The notes beneath the pieces are model-generated. The model did not search any database. It was given only the letters and a program-made list of their open reading frames with translations, and was not told the DNA's origin. A stretch of DNA of 5,806 nucleotides from Coliplasma sp045538555 (GTDB lineage Bacteria > Bacillota > Clostridia > Oscillospirales > CAG-382). The position numbers were made by a program, and so were the translations under genes. Where the stretch lies: contig JAZSRP010000022.1 of the NCBI GenBank assembly GCA_045538555.1, forward strand, positions 1-5,806, read 5' to 3'. The first letter of the stretch is position 1; each line of letters opens with the position of its first letter. Shown here piece by piece: positions 1-5,552 of the stretch.

Positions 1-4
1 TCAA

Positions 5-250
5 GTTTTATTCCGACTTTGTCGGAGTGATATTATTGCCTTTTCGGCAATAGTGTTATTGAAACCTTGCGGTTTCAGTGTTATTTTATTCGCCAAACTC
101 GGCGTAGCCGAATATCACGATGCGTAAGGGTCCCCGCGAAAGATGCTTTCGTGGGGCAAAAGCATCATATCACTGCGAAGCAATATCACTCGCCGAATGA
201 ATAACCCCACAAAACTATGTTTTGTGGGGACCCCATGAGGCGAATAAAAC
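5..250. repeat. Modular hairpin element with 9-bp inverted ends
   Basis: This non-coding stretch is packed with short perfect palindromes. Its ends are inverted repeats, GTTTTATTC at 5-13 and GAATAAAAC at 242-250. Hairpins are at 12-26 (TCCGAC/GTCGGA), 35-51 (ATTGCC/GGCAAT), 61-76 (GAAACC/GGTTTC), 99-111 (TCGGC/GCCGA), 132-156 (11 bp with one G-U, loop ATG) and 205-229 (11 bp, loop TAT). The last two sit inside outer stems, GATGC 119-123 with GCATC 162-166, and TCGCC 190-194 with GGCGA 239-243. The linkers also repeat: GTGATATT or GTGTTATT at 27, 53 and 78, and in inverted form AATATCAC at 111 and 182 with ATATCAC at 167-173. The element is therefore roughly symmetrical. No open reading frame in it looks real. 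It resembles a non-autonomous, MITE-like or REP-like repeat, but multicopy status cannot be seen from one window. Confidence 0.65.
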
Positions 251-279
251 TGCGAGACTTCCCTATGAGAAGTCTCGCA
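251..279 (-). terminator. Intrinsic terminator after spoIIQ
   Basis: TGCGAGACTT (251-260) and AAGTCTCGCA (270-279) form a perfect 10-bp stem with a 9-base loop. Read on the minus strand it lies 18 bases past the spoIIQ stop codon and is followed by GTTTTATT, a short T-rich tract. That tract is also the right inverted end of the hairpin element at 5-250, so the element abuts or supplies the tail. It is the only strong terminator I can see for the minus-strand gene run. Confidence 0.8.
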
Positions 280-297
280 ATCTCTGTCCTTTGTTTG

Positions 298-1050
298 TTA
301 TTCCTCCATCAGTGATCCCAGCTCGGGCTCGGGGTCGATCAGCTCACCGTTTACCCTCAGCTCAAAATGAAGGTGCGACGGGTCCTTGCATTCTGCTTTT
401 GCGGTAGTTCCCACTTTTCCAAAAACCTGTCCCGCTTTCAATACAGTGCCTGCTTGCACGTTGGGTTCAAGTGTTGGATCAAGGTTCATGTAGTAGGACA
501 CGAGCCCGTGATCGTGCTGAATTGCCACCGTGGTACCAAAAAAGTAATCCTCCACCACCGACAAAACCGTTCCGTCAGAAAAAGCCATCACATCACTGCC
601 TGCTGCCGCCGCAATGTCAATGCCGGAGTGCACACGGTAGTCTTTCATGGTTTCCGAAAATACCAGACGGTCCATACTGTAGCTTTTGATGACTGCGGGA
701 TTTTTTACAGGGCAAAAAAATCCGGGAGTCGGCGGTATCACGTCTGCGTCAACGTTGCTTTGCTCATTGTTGACGGGCGAGTCGGAGGTTTCCTCCTGCG
801 GAGGAAAATATGGCTCACGGGAGGTGAGGTCATCCAGACTTGGCTGCGGATAGCTGATGTGGGGCATGCTGGTATCATAATCATATGAAATGCTGAAGAT
901 GCCTACTGTTGCAACCACAACTACCGTTATTGCCAGTGCAAGATACAGGAGCGCCGAAAATTTTGAGATCTTTTTTACAAAAGAATCACTGCCTGCCTGC
1001 TCTTCACCATCAAGCTTGAGATCAAAATCGTCTTTGTTTTTTTTGTTCAT
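298..1050 (-). CDS. spoIIQ: SpoIIQ-type M23 (LytM) sporulation protein
   Basis: This 250-residue single-pass membrane protein has a short charged cytoplasmic head, one helix at about residues 31-55, a Pro/Glu/Ser-rich linker (60-110) and an M23/LytM domain (about 118-240). In known SpoIIQ proteins this domain projects from the forespore across the septum, pairs with SpoIIIAH, and holds the engulfing membranes together and supports the intercompartment channel. The metal-binding pattern is present: H141 and D145 (HSGID), and H226/H228 (HLHFEL). The third-strand histidine of active LytM enzymes appears as N189 (YYMNLD), so hydrolase activity is doubtful. I chose the ATG at 1050 because GGGGGAG lies 5 bases upstream; the in-frame ATG at 1080 lies close to the expected transcription start and has no such site. 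It sits 66 bases downstream of spoIID, as is usual for this pair, behind its own sigma-F-like promoter. The identification rests on domain layout and neighbour. Confidence 0.85.
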   Translation of the reverse strand: MNKKNKDDFDLKLDGEEQAGSDSFVKKISKFSALLYLALAITVVVVATVGIFSISYDYDTSMPHISYPQPSLDDLTSREPYFPPQEETSDSPVNNEQSNVDADVIPPTPGFFCPVKNPAVIKSYSMDRLVFSETMKDYRVHSGIDIAAAAGSDVMAFSDGTVLSVVEDYFFGTTVAIQHDHGLVSYYMNLDPTLEPNVQAGTVLKAGQVFGKVGTTAKAECKDPSHLHFELRVNGELIDPEPELGSLMEE

Positions 1051-1084
1051 TGTTTCTCCCCCAAAAAAGTGTTTTGACATTGGT

Positions 1085-1114
1085 TATTGTTGTCAGCTTT
1101 TTTGGGAGTTATAC
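1085..1114 (-). promoter_or_regulatory. Sigma-F-like promoter of spoIIQ
   Basis: Read on the minus strand, GTATA (1114-1110), a 15-base spacer and GACAACAATA (1094-1085) match the Bacillus sigma-F consensus (GYATA, about 16 bases, GGNNANAHTR) except for one base in the -10 element and one base of spacing. Transcription would begin near 1078, giving a leader of about 28 bases before the ATG at 1050. Forespore sigma-F control is established for spoIIQ in model species. Sigma-G recognises a similar sequence and cannot be excluded. Confidence 0.5.
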
Positions 1115-1116
1115 AA

Positions 1117-1971
1117 TCAAAACGGATTTTTTGAAAGTTGGAGCATGGGAAAATAAAATTTTAGAATATCCGTTTCTGATTTATTGTTTTTTGCCATAAT
1201 CCTTGCGCCGTTTATGCTCATTCCGTAGCCGTGTCCCGCACCTTTTGAAGTGGCGGTGACGGTGGAGGAATCGCAGATGAGGGTGATGTCCTTTGAGGGT
1301 AGGCACAGTTTTGTTTTTAGTGTGTCGGCATCAATGGAGGTCTTTTCAAAAACGCACCACGCCGCTTGCCCGTCGGGAGAGTAGAGAATACACATTTTTT
1401 TGGCATCCTCAAGACTCATTACCGCTACACCGAGCAAAGCAGAGAATTCTTTGTATTCAAAAACCTTTTTTGTCTCAAAACGGTCACTTTCGCTCTCATC
1501 GACGTTTGCAACAGAAACAAGATAGGGATATTTGATGCAATCTGCAGTGCGCGCTCCGGAGCTTTCGTGCCAGAGAGCCATGGCAGGAGAGGAGTCGTAT
1601 TTCAAAAAAGTTCCTTCTGTTTCACGGCACGCAAGCACGGCTTTTTTGTATTTTTCACCGGCGGTGTCGGCTGACAGTCCAAAGCAGCATTTTGAATCTC
1701 TGCAAAAATCACTTTTGCCGTGTCTGCTTCCTGTCTGCTTTACGTTCAAAAGGCATGACCGCACGGCTATTGCCAACGCTCGATACAGCGTCTGCGGATC
1801 GTCTTTATCAAGCCGTGCCGCTACCACTGATGCAACGTATTCCTCGCTTTCCATCACCTGCCCGTCAATGATGACTTGGGTGATTTGCGGATTTGACACG
1901 GGGGAGTATGCCACGGGAATGAGCATCAGAAGTACAATAAATGAAAAAAAAGAGAGCAAATAACCTTTCAT
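1117..1971 (-). CDS. spoIID: SpoIID stage II sporulation protein, altered catalytic site
   Basis: This 284-residue protein has an N-terminal membrane anchor (about residues 4-23) followed by an extracytoplasmic SpoIID domain. Family SpoIID is a mother-cell lytic transglycosylase that trims septal peptidoglycan during engulfment together with SpoIIP and SpoIIM. Recognisable blocks are EEYVASVVAARL (43-54), a Cys cluster DFCRDSKCC (88-96), ALWHESSGARTADC (132-145) and GHGYGMSINGARIMA (246-260). The family block normally reads VVAAEMP, with Glu as the catalytic acid (E88 in B. subtilis). Here that position is Arg53 (codon CGG, 1815-1813), two base changes from a Glu codon. The neighbouring RSCLL also departs from the usual ARTYAL. 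The ATG at 1971 has GGAGG seven bases upstream. A sigma-E-like promoter precedes it and spoIIQ follows, so the spoIID identity is strong even though catalysis is in doubt. Confidence 0.88.
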   Translation of the reverse strand: MKGYLLSFFSFIVLLMLIPVAYSPVSNPQITQVIIDGQVMESEEYVASVVAARLDKDDPQTLYRALAIAVRSCLLNVKQTGSRHGKSDFCRDSKCCFGLSADTAGEKYKKAVLACRETEGTFLKYDSSPAMALWHESSGARTADCIKYPYLVSVANVDESESDRFETKKVFEYKEFSALLGVAVMSLEDAKKMCILYSPDGQAAWCVFEKTSIDADTLKTKLCLPSKDITLICDSSTVTATSKGAGHGYGMSINGARIMAKNNKSETDILKFYFPMLQLSKNPF

Positions 1972-2003
1972 GGGTTGTCCTCCCCAAAAAGCTCGTTTGC
2001 TCT

Positions 2004-2033
2004 ATTGTTATTCGTGTGATAAAAAAATTATTC
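2004..2033 (-). promoter_or_regulatory. Sigma-E-like promoter of spoIID
   Basis: Read on the minus strand, GAATAATT (2033-2026), a 14-base spacer and ATAACAAT (2011-2004) resemble the Bacillus sigma-E consensus (KMATATTT, 14-15 bases, CATACAMT) with 7 of 8 and 5 of 8 matches. Transcription would start near 1997 and give a leader of about 26 bases. The -35 part overlaps the stop codon of the upstream membrane protein gene. spoIID is a known sigma-E target in model spore formers, which supports the call. The -10 match is imperfect. Confidence 0.45.
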
Positions 2034-2903
2034 CGCCGGAGAATCAATTGGTGCGTCCACGGAAGGGTCCTCATCTTTTTCGTGGAGAGAATTTTTCTCA
2101 CCGTATTCGGTGCAAATGATCTTGACGGCAATGTATATTGCAAAGCATGCGTCAACCACAGAAAATGCAGTAACGTGATCAAAATCCATCACCCAATAAC
2201 TGTGCAAAAACAGATTGGGGATGGCGTATATCATCAGCAACAAAATGGCGCAATGACCAAAAAACTGAAAAGCCACTGCACCGCCGTAGCCTGCCCGCAA
2301 TTTCCCGTCGCACAAGAGAAACATCATCAAGGCAAGTAGACTGATGATGTGGTATGCACCGGAAGAAGCAAGCGGAATTGCACTCTGCTGTATAAAGTCT
2401 GACAGGATCCGAACAATTGCAAAAGCAATGGGAAGCAGTGCAAAGGAGGCGATGACCGAAGAATTATTTGTGTTCTGGCCGCAAAAACCGGCATAGAAAA
2501 AATAAACGGCACTTCCCAACGTGAGGATCAAAAGCGCAATATCAAAAGCAGTTGCCTTTGTGAGTGGGCCCAAAAAGGAAGTAAAAGCAATCACTGCCTC
2601 TCCCAGCAGAGCAAATCCGCAGATGACGGATGCGACAGAACAGGCGGGAGAAGTTGAAAAAATGCAGATCCCTCTGGAACGCCCTGCAAAATACGATGCA
2701 ACAAAAAACAGGATGCAAAGCACTGCCGTAACGGCTGCAAAAGAGTACACCGCAGCATTGTCATCCAAAAAATAAACGCTGGAATCCAGAGTGTCTTTTT
2801 CAATATTTGCAAGAATCAAAAGAATGCGGATGATCGCCATCACAATTCCTGTGGCAATCACCGATACTGTCAAAATTTTTTTGTTTGAGAGCATAAAAAA
2901 CAT
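2028..2903 (-). CDS. Unknown eight-helix membrane protein
   Basis: I do not recognise this 291-residue protein. It is very hydrophobic, with eight likely transmembrane helices at about residues 10-32, 52-73, 88-111, 119-140, 148-170, 183-198, 206-231 and 243-263. A polar, acidic C-terminal tail follows (about 266-291, rich in Glu, Asp, Ser and Pro). No catalytic motif, nucleotide site or transporter signature is evident. The start is a choice: ATG codons at 2921, 2906, 2903 and 2894 are all in frame. GGAGG at 2914-2910 lies six bases from 2903, the best spacing. The ATG at 2921 overlaps a TATAAT promoter element and is unlikely. The stop lies 56 bases before spoIID, so it could share a transcript with spoIID by read-through. 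Its position beside sporulation genes suggests, but does not show, a role in envelope or spore development. Confidence 0.8.
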   Translation of the reverse strand: MFFMLSNKKILTVSVIATGIVMAIIRILLILANIEKDTLDSSVYFLDDNAAVYSFAAVTAVLCILFFVASYFAGRSRGICIFSTSPACSVASVICGFALLGEAVIAFTSFLGPLTKATAFDIALLILTLGSAVYFFYAGFCGQNTNNSSVIASFALLPIAFAIVRILSDFIQQSAIPLASSGAYHIISLLALMMFLLCDGKLRAGYGGAVAFQFFGHCAILLLMIYAIPNLFLHSYWVMDFDHVTAFSVVDACFAIYIAVKIICTEYGEKNSLHEKDEDPSVDAPIDSPAE

Positions 2904-2906
2904 CAT

Positions 2907-2939
2907 CCCCCTCCAAACCATTATATGGAACAGAGGGGG
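2907..2939 (-). promoter_or_regulatory. Hairpin masking the ribosome binding site of the membrane protein gene
   Basis: In the minus-strand transcript CCCCCTC (2939-2933) is complementary to GAGGGGG (2913-2907), which contains most of the Shine-Dalgarno sequence directly before the start codon. The loop is 19 bases and holds a smaller CCAT/ATGG pairing. A transcript entering from upstream genes would mask its own ribosome site. A transcript starting from the promoter in the loop would lack the 5' arm. The run of six T just downstream (ATGATG then TTTTTT) means a weak terminator is an alternative reading. Confidence 0.5.
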
Positions 2940-2948
2940 ATTTGTAAA
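2920..2948 (-). promoter_or_regulatory. Sigma-A-like promoter before the membrane protein gene
   Basis: On the minus strand TTTACA (2948-2943), a 17-base spacer and TATAAT (2925-2920) match the vegetative promoter consensus in 11 of 12 positions. Transcription would begin around 2913, inside the Shine-Dalgarno sequence, leaving a leader of only about ten bases before the ATG at 2903. The match is good. The very short leader is the reason for caution. Confidence 0.5.
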
Positions 2949-2987
2949 TAGATGTCAAAAATGTTTACATTTTGTTTACTTCGATTA

Positions 2988-4613
2988 TCAGCTATAAAGT
3001 GTCTGAAGCTTTGTGCCGCTGAAGAAAAACTCAAGGATATATTTGAAACTATATCCTGACAGAGCCAGTGTTTCTCCTCCTACGGCCGAAAATCCCACGC
3101 CGTGACCTTTGCCCCGACCGTTTACCACCAAGTATTCGGGGGTGATTTCCTGTCCCGACATGGTGGTGACGGTGTCGCCAAAGCTGTCAAACTCTCTGTA
3201 TCCATCTGCGGTGAGGATGCCCGGCACCTGTACCTCCTTGAGTCCGTCGGAGGTGAGCATTGTGGTGTTTGCAATGTAGCTGACAGAAAAATTGGCGCTG
3301 TCAAATCCCATCGCTTTTCTCACATCCTCGCTGGTCTCAACGGTTACGGTGTTTCCGTTGCCGTCACTGACCGACAAAAGTGTGATATAATCGGAGCCGT
3401 AGGGATCTTTGCCCAGTATTTGCACCGAGAGCTCGTCGTCAGAAAGGGATGAAAAAGCAGATCTGGAGCGGATATAATCAAAAAACTCTTTTTTGTCAAA
3501 AACGTGTGTCCATACGTCTTCCTTTACGTTCTCGTGAGTTTCGAGAGTGACTGTGGTAAGATACGGTACCTCGGTTCCTCCCCATGCCGCCACGGAGGAA
3601 CAGCTTTTTCCGCCGTTGGAGTTGTGGTACAAAACGTCAATGGGAGTACCGTTGTAGGTGACGATCTGACCTTTGGTGGCATCAACCAATGCGTTGTTTG
3701 CTTCGCTCATGCGGTATACGCCGTGGTATACCTGACAGCAGGATGCGTTGCACACATCAAATCCCAGGGATCTGTGTGCTCTTCCAAAGGGAAGAGTGCG
3801 TGCCAACACCGCAAACGCTTTTCGGGTCTCTACCGAAAAACCAGTGCCGATCTCATTGGACATAACGCATTTTGTGTAGGTCTCCAGTTCAACGCAGTTT
3901 ACCATTCTCAAAAGCGAGGAGTCCACGGAGTATTCAAAAAATCCGGGATAATCATAATTGTTTACGTTGCCGGAACGGTGAAGCATAGGAAGTCGCACCG
4001 TGCCTTTTGCGCTCTTGAGAGCAAAAGGATGCGATGTTTTTTCATACATCAGCAAAATCGAGGCATTGTCAGCGTTGACCACAGTGACTGCACCGCTCTT
4101 TGGTGAGCAGACAGTGTTTCCGTGCGCTTCTGCTTTTGCTTTGTCGGCAGTGAGGTATCCGCCATATCTTGCCTCAAAACCTCTGTCTGTGATGGCAACA
4201 AATCCGTTTTTGTATCCTCCGGCCGCGCTGTGAGCTGCAGAAAAGCTGTTGTAGGATCCAAGCAAAACGCTGAAAGAGCCCACGTTTCCGTCGCCTTTGG
4301 TGCAGGGCCGCATCTCGGCAGAAACATCAAGAGACGCATTGACCTGAGGCAGAATCACAATCCCTTTTTGGCCAAAGGAGATCAGCTTGTGAAAAACGGT
4401 GCCGTCGGTATAGCCAAAATCAAAACCCGATTGGGAATAGTTGTAGGATGAGAATCTGCGGGTATCAATGCTTGAAAATTTTGCGTACATTCCCACACGT
4501 ACGATCACTTCGTTTGCATCGCTTCCGATTGCCGAAAAGGGAAATGCCATAGCCGAAACGCACAGTAAAAGTGCAATGACGGCAGAGATAAGACGTTTTT
4601 TAGTTGAGCTCAT
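2988..4613 (-). CDS. Secreted SpoIID/LytB-domain protein with SPOR-like domain
   Basis: This 541-residue protein has a signal peptide (about residues 1-30) and is therefore exported. An N-terminal beta-rich part (34-100) is followed by a SPOR-like stretch at about 111-168, from GSFSVLLGSYNSFSAA to FEARYGGYLTADKAKAEA; SPOR domains bind septal, peptide-stripped glycan. The C-terminal SpoIID/LytB domain runs from about 237. It has VELETYTKCVMSNEIG (241-256), where E254 matches the family's catalytic Glu. It also has a Cys cluster DVCNASCC (286-293), LYHNSNGGKS (328-337) and GKGHGVGFSAVGG (501-513). It is likely a peptidoglycan-cleaving lytic transglycosylase or its regulator, and is roughly twice the length of SpoIID. 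The ATG at 4613 has GAGAGG five bases upstream; the in-frame GTG at 4619 overlaps that site. Its first 14 bases overlap the preceding gene, so translation is probably coupled. Whether it acts in sporulation or vegetative wall turnover is not shown. Confidence 0.82.
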   Translation of the reverse strand: MSSTKKRLISAVIALLLCVSAMAFPFSAIGSDANEVIVRVGMYAKFSSIDTRRFSSYNYSQSGFDFGYTDGTVFHKLISFGQKGIVILPQVNASLDVSAEMRPCTKGDGNVGSFSVLLGSYNSFSAAHSAAGGYKNGFVAITDRGFEARYGGYLTADKAKAEAHGNTVCSPKSGAVTVVNADNASILLMYEKTSHPFALKSAKGTVRLPMLHRSGNVNNYDYPGFFEYSVDSSLLRMVNCVELETYTKCVMSNEIGTGFSVETRKAFAVLARTLPFGRAHRSLGFDVCNASCCQVYHGVYRMSEANNALVDATKGQIVTYNGTPIDVLYHNSNGGKSCSSVAAWGGTEVPYLTTVTLETHENVKEDVWTHVFDKKEFFDYIRSRSAFSSLSDDELSVQILGKDPYGSDYITLLSVSDGNGNTVTVETSEDVRKAMGFDSANFSVSYIANTTMLTSDGLKEVQVPGILTADGYREFDSFGDTVTTMSGQEITPEYLVVNGRGKGHGVGFSAVGGETLALSGYSFKYILEFFFSGTKLQTLYS

Positions 4614-5106
4614 AGTCACCTCTCACGGTAAAAAAAGCTTTGTCTCCCGTAACCAAAATGCATTTTTTGGCATCCGAGTCAGCAGGGTAGTAGATATGAC
4701 CGTATTTCAGCGATTCTCCGGAGAAAAGCTGTGTGTTCTCCGACATATCAAAGATACCATCGCCTGCATTGGGAGAAGCGGAGATCACCATTGCGCCGCC
4801 GCCGCGGTAAATGACCTCACAGTTGTCACCCAGAATCAGCATGGTGCCCTTTTGTGCCGAAAAATCGTTGTAGGCAGCGTCGACCTCGATACCGCCGTTT
4901 TTCATCAGCTCGTCAATGATCTCTTGCTTGAGCTGATCCTTGAGTTGCTTGAGGTATCCGTAGGTGACAACCGCATCATCGGGGATGGAGGTGTCGGATA
5001 CCGTCGGGCCGTTGTGGCTGTCTGCGGCAAACGCTCCAATGGCAAGCAAAGAAATTGCAAAAGCCAGAAGCAAAACCGAAAACGTCCTCAAAGCCGTTTC
5101 TTTCAT
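4600..5106 (-). CDS. Small secreted protein of unknown function
   Basis: This 168-residue protein has a clear signal peptide (about 1-27, ending AFA before ADS). A short acidic linker and a charged helix at about 46-71 (LKQLKDQLKQEIIDEL), possibly a coiled coil or dimerisation segment, come next. A compact, probably beta-rich domain fills 73-168, with Gly-rich turns such as YRGGGAMVI (100-108) and a closing FFTVRGDYELN. I know no function for it and see no catalytic motif. Cys96 and Cys149 are the only cysteines and could pair outside the cell. The ATG at 5106 is preceded by GAGG with seven-base spacing. Its stop lies inside the start of the SpoIID/LytB gene (14-base overlap). The two are therefore co-transcribed and likely co-translated, suggesting that they act together at the wall. 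Confidence 0.78.
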   Translation of the reverse strand: MKETALRTFSVLLLAFAISLLAIGAFAADSHNGPTVSDTSIPDDAVVTYGYLKQLKDQLKQEIIDELMKNGGIEVDAAYNDFSAQKGTMLILGDNCEVIYRGGGAMVISASPNAGDGIFDMSENTQLFSGESLKYGHIYYPADSDAKKCILVTGDKAFFTVRGDYELN

Positions 5107-5234
5107 AATTATTCCTCACTTAATATTTTTTGACCGAGGAAGAGCCGAGAAACAGAAAAACAAATATATCCTCAGTCGGTGCGTGCAGAAAAAACAGTTA
5201 CATCAACGGCAGATTCAAAAGCCGACATACACGC

Positions 5235-5261
5235 ATTTTATATTATATCACACCTTGTCAA
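5235..5261 (-). promoter_or_regulatory. Promoter region for the small secreted protein gene
   Basis: On the minus strand there is a perfect TTGACA (5261-5256). Its best-spaced partner is TAAAAT (5240-5235) after only 15 bases. An extended -10 element, TGATATAAT (5250-5242), is also present and can work without a -35. Either reading places the transcription start near 5228-5235 and leaves a leader of about 125 bases before the ATG at 5106. Which -10 element is used cannot be settled from sequence. Confidence 0.5.
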
Positions 5262-5361
5262 CCCCCCCTGCCAAAAATCGGAAAAACGCACCAAACCCAA
5301 GCATTTTTTTAAAAAAAACAGGTAGAAAAAGCACAAATCGTGTCAAAAAACCAAAAAAACC

Positions 5362-5375
5362 GTCAATTGATTGAC
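5362..5375. promoter_or_regulatory. Perfect palindrome overlapping the tRNA promoter -35
   Basis: GTCAAT and ATTGAC are separated by two bases and form a perfect inverted repeat that shares five bases with the TTGACA box. It could be an operator site or a chance consequence of the -35 sequence. No nearby regulator supports either view. Confidence 0.3.
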
Positions 5376-5399
5376 AGAACCTGCTTTCTGTGGTAAAAT
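5371..5399 (+). promoter_or_regulatory. Sigma-A promoter of the tRNA-Leu gene
   Basis: TTGACA (5371-5376), a 17-base spacer and TAAAAT (5394-5399) give a near-perfect vegetative promoter. The expected start is near 5406, with a leader of about 64 bases before the mature tRNA. The leader contains a hairpin at 5439-5456 (GATATTT, GAAA tetraloop, AAATATC). The A-rich sequence directly upstream could serve as an UP element, which would suit a strongly expressed tRNA. Confidence 0.75.
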
Positions 5400-5469
5400 G
5401 TGGCGGTGCCGAAGAATAGGTATTTGTATAGCGTATGTGATATTTGAAAAAATATCCAACAAAAAATAT

Positions 5470-5552
5470 GCGGATGTGTCGGAATTGGTAGACGAGCCGG
5501 TCTTAGAAACCGGTGCCTCTGCGTATGGGTTCGAGTCCCTTCATCCGCACCA
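5470..5552 (+). tRNA. tRNA-Leu, anticodon UAG
   Basis: The acceptor arm GCGGATG (5470-5476) pairs with CATCCGC (5542-5548), followed by A and an encoded CCA. The D arm pairs TCG with CGA around GAATTGGTAGA. The anticodon arm pairs CCGGT with ACCGG around CTTAGAA, giving anticodon TAG, read as Leu CUA/CUG. The extra arm is about 11 bases, as expected for a leucine tRNA though short. The T arm is ATGGG, loop TTCGAGT, then CCCTT, which leaves one U-U mismatch in the stem. All 3' sequence from position 5533 onward is repeated 180 bases downstream. Confidence 0.93.

Larger units (their letters stand above)
5107..5469. other. Divergent intergenic region without a gene
   Basis: No plausible coding sequence lies in these 363 bases. 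The minus-strand leader of the small secreted protein occupies about 5107-5235. In it GACCGAGG (5132-5139) and CCTCAGTC (5170-5177) could form an eight-base-pair stem with one G-U across a 30-base loop. The middle (5262-5360) is A-rich on the plus strand, with a run of seven C at 5262-5268 and a T-run/A-run near 5305-5319. The right part carries the tRNA promoter and leader. I see no riboswitch, T-box or other recognisable RNA. Confidence 0.6.

Noticed and set aside
5..250. CRISPR array.
   Set aside because: The repeated units are short hairpins of differing sequence and variable spacing, with no constant repeat of 24-40 bases and no unique spacers of even length.
1051..1080. Ten extra N-terminal residues for SpoIIQ from the ATG at 1080.
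   Set aside because: No ribosome site precedes it, it sits near the predicted transcription start, and the ATG at 1050 has a strong GGGGGAG with good spacing.
2031..2043. Intrinsic terminator at the end of the membrane protein gene, before the run of seven T.
   Set aside because: The possible stem has only three to four pairs, too weak to call; the region fits a sigma-E-like promoter better.
3102..3452. Plus-strand open reading frames opposite the large secreted gene, and similar ones elsewhere.
   Set aside because: They lie antisense to well-supported genes, lack ribosome sites and their translations have no family features.
5107..5235. T-box or riboswitch leader before the small secreted protein.
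   Set aside because: No T-box core, no terminator/antiterminator pair and no known aptamer motif; only one weak long-range stem.
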